Positions 18,292 through 27,056 of a DNA stretch of 64,000 nucleotides are shown in pieces. The notes below the pieces were generated by a model, which did not search any database, was not told the DNA's origin, and was given only the letters and a program-made list of their open reading frames with translations. A program made the translations under genes and the position numbers. This DNA comes from Arcobacter cloacae (lineage in GTDB: Bacteria; Campylobacterota; Campylobacteria; Campylobacterales; Arcobacteraceae): contig NZ_CP053833.1 in the NCBI RefSeq assembly GCF_013201935.1, positions 1 through 64,000 on the forward strand, given 5' to 3'. Within the stretch, counting starts at the first letter, position 1. Every line of letters starts with the position of its first letter.

Positions 18292-19617
18292 TTATGCAAT
18301 AAGAAGTTTTTTCAAATCATCTTTTACATTTGTTGTAAGTGTAAGATTGAAGTTTTCGCTTAAGAAGTTGAAAATATCTTCATTTACAAATTGTGGAGGT
18401 TTTGGTCCAAGATAGATATTTTTTACTCCTAAAGAGAATAATGCAAGTAAAATAATCACTGCTTTTTGCTCCATCCACGATAAAACAATTGAGATTGGTA
18501 AATCATTAATAGGTGTATTTAAAGCACCACTTAAAGCAGTTGCAATTTGAACTGCACCATTACTATCATTACATTGACCTAAATCTAAATATCTTGGGAT
18601 TCCAGTTCCTTCAATCTCTCCAAAATCAATATCATTAAATCTGAATTTTCCACAAGATGAAGTGATGATTACACAATCTTTTGGTAAAGATGAAGTTAAT
18701 TCTCTATAATACTCTCCACCCTTTCCAGGTGCATCACAACCAGCAACTACAAAGAATTGTTTGATTTTGCCTTCTTCTAAAGCTTTTAAAATTTGTGGTG
18801 CTAAAGTAAGAACTGTTTTATAATGGTGACCAGTTACTAGTGTGGTATCTTCATTAAAATCAATTCCATTTGCGTCTTCACATTCTAAAGTTCTTTTTAT
18901 TAAAGCATCAAAGTTGTCATTTTCTATTGGAGTTGAACCCTCAACACCTACGATTTTATATGTAAATAATCTATCTAAATATCCACAGTTTTTCTTTGGA
19001 GGAACAATACAATTTGTATTTACTACAAAAGTTCCAGGGAATTTTTCCATTAGTTTTGCTTGGTCAAACCATGCTTTTCCTACATTTCCTTTTAGGTGAG
19101 GATATTTTCTTAGTTCTGGATAACCGTGAGCTGGTAACATTTCAGAGTGTGTATAAACATTGATTCCTTTATCTTGTGTTGCTATTAACAATCTTTCAAA
19201 CATCTCTAAATCATGTCCAGAAACTAAAATAGCTTTTCCCTCAACTTTGTTTTGAGGAATTCTAACAGGTGTTGGAATACCAAATTTAGCTGTGTGAGTA
19301 TTTGATAAACTCTCCATTACTTTAACTCCAGCACTTCCAACTTTCATTAGTTGATTGATGTGGTCATTAAAATTAAAATTCACATTTGTAAGAGTAAAAT
19401 AAAGCGTTTCACTCATAACATCATCAATCTCTTTTGTAAGTTCTGGTTTAAAACTGTTTAAGTGTTCTCTATATGCACTAAGACCTTTTAAACCAAAAAT
19501 CATAATATCTTGAAGACGTGAAAGATTTTCATCTTTTCCACAAGTTCCAACTGTTGCACCAGAGCTACCACATCCACCTTTTTGACTCATTTCACATTGA
19601 TAACAAAACATACTCAT
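18292..19617 (-). CDS. hcp: Hybrid cluster protein (class III Hcp)
   Basis: Hcp contains a [4Fe-4S]-type cluster and a hybrid Fe-S-O cluster, and reduces nitric oxide or hydroxylamine, protecting from nitrosative stress. The 441-residue length is that of class III proteins, which lack the inserted helical region of the about 550-residue forms. N-terminal cysteines C5, C8, C16 and C26 form the first cluster; downstream motifs NTNC, VAGCDAPG, SSCGKFRFND, GQCND and MEQKA supply the hybrid-cluster ligands. It sits next to a perfect FNR-type box and a TATAAT on the minus strand, indicating activation under low oxygen or NO. A GltD-like reductase lies nearby but is divergent in position. Confidence 0.92.
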   Translation of the reverse strand: MSMFCYQCEMSQKGGCGSSGATVGTCGKDENLSRLQDIMIFGLKGLSAYREHLNSFKPELTKEIDDVMSETLYFTLTNVNFNFNDHINQLMKVGSAGVKVMESLSNTHTAKFGIPTPVRIPQNKVEGKAILVSGHDLEMFERLLIATQDKGINVYTHSEMLPAHGYPELRKYPHLKGNVGKAWFDQAKLMEKFPGTFVVNTNCIVPPKKNCGYLDRLFTYKIVGVEGSTPIENDNFDALIKRTLECEDANGIDFNEDTTLVTGHHYKTVLTLAPQILKALEEGKIKQFFVVAGCDAPGKGGEYYRELTSSLPKDCVIITSSCGKFRFNDIDFGEIEGTGIPRYLDLGQCNDSNGAVQIATALSGALNTPINDLPISIVLSWMEQKAVIILLALFSLGVKNIYLGPKPPQFVNEDIFNFLSENFNLTLTTNVKDDLKKLLIA

Positions 19618-19645
19618 AGTTTAAATCCTTAAAAATTTTATTGGG

Positions 19646-19687
19646 ATTATATGAAGTTAGAATTTTTGATGCATTGATATAAATCAA
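19646..19687 (-). promoter_or_regulatory. hcp promoter with perfect FNR-type box
   Basis: TTGAT-ATAA-ATCAA at 19674-19687 is an exact match to the Crp/FNR-type consensus TTGAT-N4-ATCAA. On the minus strand a TATAAT lies at 19651-19646, and transcription should start near 19639. The box centre (19680.5) is then about 41.5 bases upstream of the start, the position of class II activator sites. The box is palindromic and could also affect the divergent gene at 19765. Confidence 0.8.
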
Positions 19688-19764
19688 TAATAAAAAGTGA
19701 TGTATTATATAAACACAAGTAATAAAAATATACAATACGCCCTCAATTTTAAAAGGAAATAGTT

Positions 19765-20022
19765 ATGTCAAAAGAAAGAATAAAAGATTTTATAGATAAA
19801 CAATTAGAAAATTTAGATAATTTTTCATATAAATTAGAGGAAGATGAAAATCATATTTATGCAATTTTTACAGAAATCTTAAGTAAATATACAAATAAGG
19901 AGTTAACATTTAAACTTCTTGATGATGTTTTATATTTACACTCAATTACTTATGGTTGGAAACCTGTTGAAAAAGGTGTTGCAAATAAGTATTTTTGGTT
20001 GGAGATTTTAAATAAGGCTTAA
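19765..20022 (+). CDS. Hypothetical protein, 85 aa
   Basis: The 85-residue product is acidic-helical in its first half (SKERIKDFIDKQLENLDNF) and has an aromatic-rich C-terminal part (HSITYGWKPVEK, KYFWLEIL). It has no signal peptide or membrane segment. An AAAGGAA site precedes the ATG. I do not recognise it. It is divergent from hcp and could share the FNR-type box between them, which would place it in the same stress response; that is only suggestive. Its stop codon lies inside a terminator hairpin and overlaps the end of the neighbouring gene by 4 bases. Confidence 0.6.
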   Translation: MSKERIKDFIDKQLENLDNFSYKLEEDENHIYAIFTEILSKYTNKELTFKLLDDVLYLHSITYGWKPVEKGVANKYFWLEILNKA

Positions 20023-20033
20023 CAAGCCTTATT
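20011..20033. terminator. Bidirectional terminator shared by two overlapping gene ends
   Basis: AATAAGGCTT (20011-20020), loop AAC, AAGCCTTATT (20024-20033), then a T-run. Both convergent genes end within it; the stop codons overlap by 4 bases. Confidence 0.88.
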
Positions 20034-21236
20034 TTTTGGTGGTAAGTTATTTATATACTCTTCTATAGAAATAGCTACTCTTTTAGAAAATGCCACAGCT
20101 TCAACAACAGTTCTTGCACCTGTAACCACATCCCCAGAAGCAAAAACACCATCTCTTGTGGTAACTCCATTTTCATCACTTTGTAATAAGCCATTTTCTC
20201 CAAGACTAAGACCACTATTATGTTTTACTATCAAATCTCTTGCTGTTTGACTAATAGCAATTAAGATTGTATCAGCCTCTTCAAATCCTTCAGAAGTGTC
20301 ATCTTCTTTTGTATTCTCATATTTTATTCCATTTTCAGTAAATTCTATAGGAGATTTATAAAGATTAAATTTTACACCGTCAATTTTTGCATGTTCAATT
20401 TCTATTCTTTCAGCAGGCATACTCTCTTCGCCTTTTCTATACATAATTGAAACATCTCGTGAGCCATTTCGTATAGCAGTTCTTGCAACATCCATAGCCA
20501 CATTTCCAGCTCCAACAACTACAACTTTTTTACCTAAATCATAAGCTTTTGGTGTTTTTAAATAATCTATTGCAAAATGCACATTTCCTAAACTTTCACC
20601 TTTAATACCAAGCTTTTTAGGAGCCCAAACACCAGTTCCTATGAATATTGCATCAAATCCATCTCTTTGTAAATCATCAATAGTTATGTTTTTACCAATC
20701 ATTATATTTTTTCTGATTTTTACACCTAATTTTTTTAGATTTTCTTCTATTTTATCGATGATTGTTTTATCAAGTCTAAAATCAGGAATACCATATCTTA
20801 AAACTCCACCTATTTGATTATTTCCTTCATACATTGTTACATTGTAACCTTTTAATGCCATCATCATAGCTAAGCTAATTCCTGCTGGTCCTGAACCTAT
20901 GATTGCTAAATTTCTTCCATTTTGAACTGGTTTTTCAAATTCTCTATAATTCATATAATAAGTTGAAATATAGTTTTCAATTCCTCCCACATTTACAGGA
21001 GATAACTTTTTATTTAAAACACAGTGTCCTTCACAATGTTTTTCATGGGGACAAACTAAAGAACAAATAATAGATAAAGGGTTATTATTAAAAACCATTT
21101 CACCAGCTTCTTTTATATTTCCACTTAAAAAAAGTCTTATCATATCAGCTATTGGCGTTCCTACGGGACACCCTTTTTGACATTTTGGTTTCTTACAGTC
21201 CAGACAAGTTTGGGCAGAATTTATAATGTGTTGCAT
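20019..21236 (-). CDS. GltD-like NADPH-dependent FAD/Fe-S oxidoreductase
   Basis: The 405-residue protein resembles the small subunit of glutamate synthase and related enzymes. An N-terminal ferredoxin-like region (cysteines in CLDCKKPKCQKGCP near 11-24 and CSLVCPHEKHCEGHC near 58-72) precedes an FAD site (LAIIGSGPAGISLAMM near 109-124) and an NADPH site (VVVVGAGNVAMDVARTAI near 238-255), ending in a DGVFASGD motif. No large subunit (gltB) is near, so it likely serves as a stand-alone electron-transfer flavoprotein. It may feed electrons to an Fe-S partner; Hcp is a tempting but unproven candidate, since it lies within 2 kb. The start is a conventional ATG. Confidence 0.78.
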   Translation of the reverse strand: MQHIINSAQTCLDCKKPKCQKGCPVGTPIADMIRLFLSGNIKEAGEMVFNNNPLSIICSLVCPHEKHCEGHCVLNKKLSPVNVGGIENYISTYYMNYREFEKPVQNGRNLAIIGSGPAGISLAMMMALKGYNVTMYEGNNQIGGVLRYGIPDFRLDKTIIDKIEENLKKLGVKIRKNIMIGKNITIDDLQRDGFDAIFIGTGVWAPKKLGIKGESLGNVHFAIDYLKTPKAYDLGKKVVVVGAGNVAMDVARTAIRNGSRDVSIMYRKGEESMPAERIEIEHAKIDGVKFNLYKSPIEFTENGIKYENTKEDDTSEGFEEADTILIAISQTARDLIVKHNSGLSLGENGLLQSDENGVTTRDGVFASGDVVTGARTVVEAVAFSKRVAISIEEYINNLPPKNKAC

Positions 21237-21338
21237 TTTATACTCTCAAATTTTTTTCTAATTATAACAAATAAATTAAATTTAAAAATTAATTTTACGA
21301 AATAAGTTTATTTTATAATTAATATTGATTTTACATAG

Positions 21339-21344
21339 TATAAT
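21339..21344 (+). promoter_or_regulatory. TATAAT -10 box upstream of the OmpA-type gene
   Basis: A perfect TATAAT; no good -35 is seen at 17 bases. Transcription would start near 21352, leaving a leader of about 60 bases. Within this leader is a five-codon frame with its own ribosome site (AAAGGA, ATG at 21382, stop at 21397-21399), directly ahead of the 21412 gene. Confidence 0.5.
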
Positions 21345-21411
21345 CCCCATTTTAATTAATAGTCAGCTATTAAAGGATATAATGTCAAAAATTATGTAAA
21401 AAGGTTTGTAA

Positions 21412-22419
21412 ATGTCTCTTGCTCGTAAAATTATTTTTTTACTTCTATTTTTTCTTCTTTTAAATATTTATTCAATTTATGGATTTGATTATAATGAGTA
21501 TTTTGAAAAAAAAGGTGACACTATATCTTTTGTTAAAAAAGAAGAGAGCTATTTTGATAAAGTAATTAATTTATTTAAACAAGAAGAAGAGAGTAAATAT
21601 TTTGAACTTGTTCTTGAAAAGAAAAATGGTATTGTTGAAATGAATGGAGTATTTTCAAATCAGTCTGATGCCGATAAAATTGCAGATTTATTAGATATAA
21701 ATAAAGAGGGTGATTATAAGTTTGAAGACAAAGTAATGATTGATGAAAATTTACTAACAGAATTAACAAAATTAATTCCTCCTTTTAAAGATTTTTTTTC
21801 TGATGATTCGAAGATAATTGTTGTAAATAATGAAGTGATATTAAAAGGACAGTTAAAAGATGCTAATTATAAAGAACTGTTAAATACTATTATTTCAAGA
21901 ATGAATATTGATGTTAAAAATGAATTAAGTGATGAAATAAAAGTTGAAAATATTGCTTTAAATAATGAAGAACAAAAAATTGAAGAAAAAATTGAAACAA
22001 ACGTTGTTGAAGAAGTAGTTGAAAGTAAAGTAGTTGATGTAAAATCACAAATTGAAGAACTACAATCAAAGATAAATAATCTTTTACAGCAAAGAAAGAT
22101 TACTTTTGAAAGAAGAAGTACAGAACTTACTACTGATTCAAAATCTGTTGTTGAAGATATTGCAAAAATTTTAAATGAATATTCTACTTTTAATTTAGAA
22201 GTTGCTGGACATACGGATTCAAGAGGAAATGATGATTTAAATAAAAAAATTTCTCAAGATAGAGCAAATAGTGTGAAAAAACTATTAATATCTTTTGGAG
22301 TTAATGAAAATAGAATAAAAGCTGTAGGTTATGGTGAAGAATTCCCTATTGCTAAAGATGATGAAAATGGTTTATCAGAAATAAATAGAAGAGTAGAATT
22401 TAATATTTTAGGAGAGTAG
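21412..22419 (+). CDS. OmpA-family cell-envelope protein with BON-like repeats
   Basis: The 335-residue protein starts with an N-terminal signal or anchor segment (about 7-25), then two repeats resembling BON modules (about 60-105 and 120-160; IVEMNGVFSNQ and EVILKGQLKDA), a Glu/Lys/Val-rich linker (about 165-215) with a coiled-coil look, and a C-terminal OmpA domain (about 230-335) with GHTDSRGNDDLN and NRRVEFNI. OmpA domains bind peptidoglycan, so it probably links membrane and wall. It is followed 4 bases later by a gene for a membrane/HhH protein. The start has AAGG 8 bases upstream. The exact anchor (signal peptide or membrane helix) is unresolved. Confidence 0.78.
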   Translation: MSLARKIIFLLLFFLLLNIYSIYGFDYNEYFEKKGDTISFVKKEESYFDKVINLFKQEEESKYFELVLEKKNGIVEMNGVFSNQSDADKIADLLDINKEGDYKFEDKVMIDENLLTELTKLIPPFKDFFSDDSKIIVVNNEVILKGQLKDANYKELLNTIISRMNIDVKNELSDEIKVENIALNNEEQKIEEKIETNVVEEVVESKVVDVKSQIEELQSKINNLLQQRKITFERRSTELTTDSKSVVEDIAKILNEYSTFNLEVAGHTDSRGNDDLNKKISQDRANSVKKLLISFGVNENRIKAVGYGEEFPIAKDDENGLSEINRRVEFNILGE

Positions 22420-22423
22420 TTTA

Positions 22424-22909
22424 ATGTTTGAAGTTGCATCACAGATAGTTATAAATTTAATAATTGCAGGTTTAATAGGATTTGTTGCTGGTTATATAGT
22501 AGCTAAATCAAGAAATTCTAAAATTAAAGCAATTAATACTGAAAAAAATGAAACATCTATGGATGATGCTAAGATTAGAACATCTATCAATCCTATATTT
22601 AAAAAAGGTTCTTCTGTAGATAATAAACCATTGGTTTTGAGTTTTCCTAAATCAAGTGGAAAAGATAATCTTAAAAAAATCAAAGGTATTAATTCAAAAA
22701 TTGAGATTGAATTGAATAATTTGGGTATTTATCATTTTGAGCAAATAGCTAAATGGACAAATAAAAACTGTGATTGGATAGAGTCATTTTTAGATATTCC
22801 AGGATGTGCTAAAAATAATCAATGGATTGAACAAGCAAAAATTTTACAAACTGGAAATGAAACTATATATAGTCAAAAAGTGGAAGATGGAGAAATCGAA
22901 GTAGATTAA
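22424..22909 (+). CDS. Membrane-anchored helix-hairpin-helix (H3TH-like) protein
   Basis: The 161-residue protein has one N-terminal membrane segment (about 9-27), a polar linker, and a C-terminal domain from about residue 85 (NLKKIKGINSKIEIELNNLG) resembling the predicted flap-endonuclease-1-like helix-hairpin-helix region often found fused to respiratory or ribosomal proteins. This module binds nucleic acid or protein, but the presence of a membrane anchor makes DNA binding doubtful. The function is unknown. It overlaps no gene but begins 4 bases after the OmpA-type gene and is probably co-transcribed with it. Confidence 0.65.
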   Translation: MFEVASQIVINLIIAGLIGFVAGYIVAKSRNSKIKAINTEKNETSMDDAKIRTSINPIFKKGSSVDNKPLVLSFPKSSGKDNLKKIKGINSKIEIELNNLGIYHFEQIAKWTNKNCDWIESFLDIPGCAKNNQWIEQAKILQTGNETIYSQKVEDGEIEVD

Positions 22910-22910
22910 T

Positions 22911-23900
22911 CTACTCCGAAATTTTAACTACATATCTTCCTACAGCTTTTCCTGAAAGAAGTTGTTCATAAGCCTCTTTTATCTCATAAAGTGAAATTTC
23001 ATTTGTCATATTTGTTAAAGTGTTTATTTTCCATCTACTCGCTAGTTTTTCCCAAGCAGCTTGTTTTTTCTCTAATTTACACTCAACAGAATCAATTCCT
23101 ATTAGTCTAACACCTCTTAAAATAAATGGAAAAACATTTGTATTTAACTCATGAGATGAAGTTAATCCACAACAAGTTGCTACACCATCGTATTTTATCT
23201 GTTTTAATGCAGCTGCTAGAATATCCCCACCAACTGTGTCAACAACTCCTGCATATTTTTCAGCTAATAAAGGTTTTGTTGATGTTGATAAAAACTCTTC
23301 TCTTGAGATAACTTCTGTTGCACCTATTCTTTTTAGGTATTCATATTTTTCACTTTTACCAGATATTGCAATTACGTTATATCCTAATTTGCTTAAAATT
23401 GAAACAGCAATAGAACCTACTCCTCCTGTTGCACCTGTTACTAATATTTCACCACTTTCTGGTTTTATATGATTACTAATTAGTTCATTTATACTTAAAG
23501 CTGCTGTTAAACCAGCTGTTCCAAATGTCATAATCTCTTTTTCAGTAATAGCATCAGGAATTCTAGCAACCCAAGATGCTGGAACTTTTACAAATTGTGC
23601 ATGTCCACCATCTGTATTCATTCCTAAATCATAACCTGTAACTAAAACTCTTTCACCTGTTTTAAAAATAGTTGATGTTGTTTCATATACAGTTCCAGCT
23701 ACATCAATTCCTGTAATGTGTGGAAAATTTCTTGTTACTCCTGGATTTCCTATTGAACTTAGAGCATCTTTATAATTTAAAGATGAATAAGTTACTTTTA
23801 TAACTATTTCATCTTTGCTTTGGCATTTTGGAATAGGTAAATCTTTTACTTCTGAAATAAACTCTTTATCTTCAGTTTTTTCAACTACAAAAGCTTTCAT
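22911..23900 (-). CDS. AcuI/YhdH-type NADPH-dependent quinone or acrylyl-CoA reductase
   Basis: Starting at the ATG 23900 (with a TAAGGAG site upstream) the protein has 329 residues and begins MKAFVVEK, typical of the YhdH/YhfP/AcuI subgroup of medium-chain reductases. It has SSLNYKDAL near 47-55, GIDVAGTV near 70-77 and the Rossmann motif GATGGVGSIAVSIL near 156-169. It lacks zinc ligands, as these enzymes do. AcuI homologues reduce acryloyl-CoA with NADPH, so a detoxifying role is reasonable inference. A longer frame extends upstream to 23972 but lacks the conserved start. The gene ends next to the convergent HhH gene. Confidence 0.82.
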   Translation of the reverse strand: MKAFVVEKTEDKEFISEVKDLPIPKCQSKDEIVIKVTYSSLNYKDALSSIGNPGVTRNFPHITGIDVAGTVYETTSTIFKTGERVLVTGYDLGMNTDGGHAQFVKVPASWVARIPDAITEKEIMTFGTAGLTAALSINELISNHIKPESGEILVTGATGGVGSIAVSILSKLGYNVIAISGKSEKYEYLKRIGATEVISREEFLSTSTKPLLAEKYAGVVDTVGGDILAAALKQIKYDGVATCCGLTSSHELNTNVFPFILRGVRLIGIDSVECKLEKKQAAWEKLASRWKINTLTNMTNEISLYEIKEAYEQLLSGKAVGRYVVKISE

Positions 23901-23964
23901 GTCACTCCTTATTTTGCTTTTTATATAAGCTAATACTATCAAATAAGATAGTTTGGAGAAAATT

Positions 23965-24018
23965 ATGCCCAAGAAAGTTAAAAGTAGTATTAAAAAATGG
24001 AATAATAAATATATCTAA
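23965..24018 (+). CDS. Possible 17-residue cationic peptide
   Basis: ATG at 23965 with TTGGAG 7 bases upstream opens a 17-codon frame (MPKKVKSSIKKWNNKYI), strongly positively charged and amphipathic. A hairpin ACTATC/GATAGT lies just upstream of the ribosome site. No family is recognised and no terminator is obvious, so it may be chance. It sits between the divergent/convergent reductase and tonB genes, in a stretch otherwise without a gene. Confidence 0.25.
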   Translation: MPKKVKSSIKKWNNKYI

Positions 24019-24032
24019 GATTAATAATAAAG

Positions 24033-24707
24033 TTAGTTGAGTAAATATTCTAAAGGTAAATTAAATTCTAAATACTCTTTTTTGATATTTTCATCAAAAG
24101 GTTTATATTTTTTTGTTTCAATTATAGTATTTATTGCAGCTTCATCTAATCTATTTTTATTACTTGAAGAGACTAATTTTATATCAAAAAAGAGTCCTGA
24201 TTTATCTACTTTAAAATTAATTATTACAATGCCTTGTTCTTTTAGTTTTTTAGAAATATTTGGATAGATTTTATTTTTACTTATTTCAACTCTTAATTTT
24301 GTTCCATATTCATCTATGAGTTTTTGTTCTTCCAACTCATCTTTTGGATTTTCTACAAAATTTATTTGATTAGTTTGAACACTCTCTTTTTTTTCTTCAG
24401 TTTTTGATATATTCTCTTGTTTTTCTTCTATTTTAGGATTATTTTTTGGTTTTATCTTTTCTGTTTTAGGTATATTTTCTTGTTTTTTTTCAATTTTTTT
24501 TTCTTTGATAGGTTCTATTTTTTTAACTATTTCTTCTGTTTTTTCTATATTTTTTTCAATATTAACTTTGGATAGATTTATTTCTATTGGATTTTTTGTG
24601 TTTGTTGTTTGGGTTTTGTAAATTTGATGGTTTTTATAGTAAAGAAATAAAAATAGATGTAGTAATAATACAAATAGAAAAGATAGTAAAATTATAAATT
24701 TATTCAT
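24033..24707 (-). CDS. TonB-family energy transducer
   Basis: The 224-residue protein has an N-terminal membrane anchor (FIILLSFLFVLLLHLFLFLYY, about 4-24), a long Lys/Glu/Pro/Ile-rich region (about 40-130) that would span the periplasm, and a C-terminal TonB domain (about 145-224) with YPNISKKLKEQGIVIINFKV and AINTIIETKKYKPF. TonB proteins couple inner-membrane energy to outer-membrane receptors. No exbB or exbD is in the window. The ATG at 24707 is preferred to a TTG one codon upstream. It starts 10 bases after gpsA, probably as the last gene of that operon. The central part is of low complexity. Confidence 0.8.
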   Translation of the reverse strand: MNKFIILLSFLFVLLLHLFLFLYYKNHQIYKTQTTNTKNPIEINLSKVNIEKNIEKTEEIVKKIEPIKEKKIEKKQENIPKTEKIKPKNNPKIEEKQENISKTEEKKESVQTNQINFVENPKDELEEQKLIDEYGTKLRVEISKNKIYPNISKKLKEQGIVIINFKVDKSGLFFDIKLVSSSNKNRLDEAAINTIIETKKYKPFDENIKKEYLEFNLPLEYLLN

Positions 24708-24717
24708 CAATTTATAA

Positions 24718-25614
24718 TTAATTTTTTAATAAATCTCTTAAACTATCTTTTGGATTTTTCCCATTTATTATGTGATAAACTTCATTTGCTATTGGAGTAT
24801 AGATATTGTGTTTTTTTGATAGTTCTTTTATTGCTATAGATGTTTTTACACCCTCTGCAACTTCTCCTAATTCTTTTAAAATTTCATCAAGATTTTTATC
24901 ATTTGCAAGACCTAAACCAACTCTAAAATTTCTACTCATAGTTGAACTAGCTGTTAAAAATAGATCTCCTGCACCACTTAATCCTAAAAAAGATGATTCA
25001 TCTGCTCCAAAATGTTTACCAAATCTTTGCATCTCTACTAAACCTCTTGCAATTAGTGAAGCTTGTGCATTTTTCCCAAGATTTAATCCTTCACAAATTC
25101 CACTTGCAATTGCTAGTACATTTTTATAAGCTCCTGCTACTTCAGCACCTATTACATCAGAACTATAGTAGGTTTTTATAAAATCTGGAAAACAAACTTC
25201 AAACTCTACATAAAGTTTTTTTGAAATAGTATTTATTACTAAAGCACATGGAAGTCCTTTGATAACTTCAGCTGCAAATGATGGTCCTGAAATAAAACCT
25301 ATATTTTCATCTGGTACAAAATCAGCATAAATTTCATTTAAAAATTGTCCACTTGATGCTTCAATTCCTTTTGAAGCTACAAGTATTTTTTGCCCTTTAA
25401 ATACGAAGTTTTCTTTTAGCCAACTTCTTATTTCTTGAGCAGGAATTGCTATTACTAAATAGTCACAATCTAAAGCAGTTTGTAAATCAACAAAATTTTT
25501 AATATCTCTTTTAGTTCTTGATGTTATTAAACATTTTTGTCTTTGGCTTAGTGCAAAATGAAGAGATAATCCCCATTTCCCTGCACCAATTACTGCAATA
25601 GATTTCTCTTTCAT
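24718..25614 (-). CDS. gpsA: NAD(P)-dependent glycerol-3-phosphate dehydrogenase
   Basis: GpsA makes sn-glycerol-3-phosphate from dihydroxyacetone phosphate for phospholipid synthesis, in the cytosol. The 298-residue protein has the Rossmann motif IGAGKWGLSLH at 5-15, the substrate-site GPSFAAEV near 110 and the catalytic KNVLAIASG near 165, followed by NSxLxGARGL-like ARGLVEMQRFG. The length is short but normal for Campylobacterota. Its start codon overlaps the gatB stop by one base, so it is translationally coupled to gatB. Confidence 0.94.
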   Translation of the reverse strand: MKEKSIAVIGAGKWGLSLHFALSQRQKCLITSRTKRDIKNFVDLQTALDCDYLVIAIPAQEIRSWLKENFVFKGQKILVASKGIEASSGQFLNEIYADFVPDENIGFISGPSFAAEVIKGLPCALVINTISKKLYVEFEVCFPDFIKTYYSSDVIGAEVAGAYKNVLAIASGICEGLNLGKNAQASLIARGLVEMQRFGKHFGADESSFLGLSGAGDLFLTASSTMSRNFRVGLGLANDKNLDEILKELGEVAEGVKTSIAIKELSKKHNIYTPIANEVYHIINGKNPKDSLRDLLKN

Positions 25615-27047
25615 TATGATAATCTTTCTTTTAATAAATCATTGATTTTATTTGGATTTGCACTTCCTTTACTAGCTTTCATGGCTTGCCCAACGAAGAA
25701 TCCAAACATTTTTTCTTTACCAGCTTTATATTCAGCTACTTTATCTTGATTTGCATTTAAAATTTCATCAATAATAGTTAATAATGCTCCATCATCAGAA
25801 ACTTGTTTTAAACCTAATTTTTCAATAACAGAATCAACATCTTCACTATTTTCCATTAAATAATCTAAAACTTCTTTTGCTGCTTTTCCTGAAATTGTAT
25901 TATCTTCAATTCTTTTTACAAGAGTTGCTAATGTTTTAGATTTTACAGGTGAATCTTCTATTGTTGCACCCTCTTTTAATCTTCCTTGTAATTCAACAGT
26001 TAACCATGTTGTTGCATTTTTAGCACTGATTCCTTCGCTCATCATTTCATCAAAGAAATTTGCCATTTCAAGAGATGATGTAATAACTGAAGCGTCATAC
26101 TCTTTTAGTCCATACTCTTTTACAAATCTCTCTTTTTTCTCATCTGGAAGTTCAGGAATTTTTGAATACTCAGCTATCATCTCATCTGTAATGATTAAAG
26201 GTAAAAGGTCTGGGTCTGGGAAATATCTATAATCAGCTGCATCTTCTTTTCCTCTCATACTTCTTGTTTCACCAGTTGATGGGTCAAAAAGTCTTGTTTC
26301 TTGTACGATTTCAGTTGAGTGAACTCCATCTTCCCACGCTTCAATATGTCTGTTTACTTCGTAATGAATTGCTTTTTCAATAAATCTAAAAGAGTTCATA
26401 TTTTTGATTTCACATCTTGTATAAAGATTTGTATCACCTTTTGGTCTAATCGAAACATTTACGTCACATCTAAAAGACCCTTCTTGCATATTAGCATCAC
26501 TAATACCTAAATATCTTACAATTGAGTGAAGTTTTTTTAGATATAAAACAGCCTCTTCAGCACTTCTCATATCAGGCTCACTAACAATTTCAAGTAATGG
26601 TGTTCCTGCTCTATTTAAATCCACATGTGAAGCATTTCCAGCATGGATATTTTTTCCAGCATCATTTTCTAAGTGTGCTCTTGTTACACCTATTGTTTTT
26701 TGTCTTCCATCTGGAAAATCAATAACTAATTCTCCAAGTCCAACAACTGGAACTTCAAATTGAGAAATTTGATAACCACTTGGTAAATCTGGATAGAAAT
26801 AGTTTTTTCTATTAAAAACTGATTTTTGATTTATTTTTGCTTTTAAAGCAGTTCCTAGCATAATTGCTTTATGAACAGCCTCTTTATTTAAAACAGGTAA
26901 TGCTCCTGGTAATCCTAAACATGTTGGACATACATTTGTATTTGGTTCTTCTCCAAAGCTTGTAGCACAAGAACAAAATAGTTTACTATTTGTGTTTAAT
27001 TGTGCGTGAACTTCTAATCCAATTATTACTTCAAACATACTTGACAT
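25614..27047 (-). CDS. gatB: Asp/Glu-tRNA amidotransferase subunit B
   Basis: GatB is the kinase/transamidase partner in GatCAB, which converts Glu-tRNA(Gln) and/or Asp-tRNA(Asn) to the amidated forms. The 477-residue protein opens with [20 protein letters not shown] and has the zinc-site cysteines (C31, C42, C45 in FCSC and [12 protein letters not shown]), the HxNR-type [20 protein letters not shown] segment, the GAD domain (about 280-400) and a C-terminal tail helix. gatA and gatC are not in the window. It is cotranscribed with gpsA and probably with the SurA-like gene 9 bases upstream. Confidence 0.95.
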   Translation of the reverse strand: MSSMFEVIIGLEVHAQLNTNSKLFCSCATSFGEEPNTNVCPTCLGLPGALPVLNKEAVHKAIMLGTALKAKINQKSVFNRKNYFYPDLPSGYQISQFEVPVVGLGELVIDFPDGRQKTIGVTRAHLENDAGKNIHAGNASHVDLNRAGTPLLEIVSEPDMRSAEEAVLYLKKLHSIVRYLGISDANMQEGSFRCDVNVSIRPKGDTNLYTRCEIKNMNSFRFIEKAIHYEVNRHIEAWEDGVHSTEIVQETRLFDPSTGETRSMRGKEDAADYRYFPDPDLLPLIITDEMIAEYSKIPELPDEKKERFVKEYGLKEYDASVITSSLEMANFFDEMMSEGISAKNATTWLTVELQGRLKEGATIEDSPVKSKTLATLVKRIEDNTISGKAAKEVLDYLMENSEDVDSVIEKLGLKQVSDDGALLTIIDEILNANQDKVAEYKAGKEKMFGFFVGQAMKASKGSANPNKINDLLKERLS

Positions 27048-27056
27048 CTATTTCCT

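Noticed and set aside
22912-23472. Plus-strand frames across the AcuI-type gene
   Set aside because: Shadows of the minus-strand gene, with low-complexity residues and no conserved motif.
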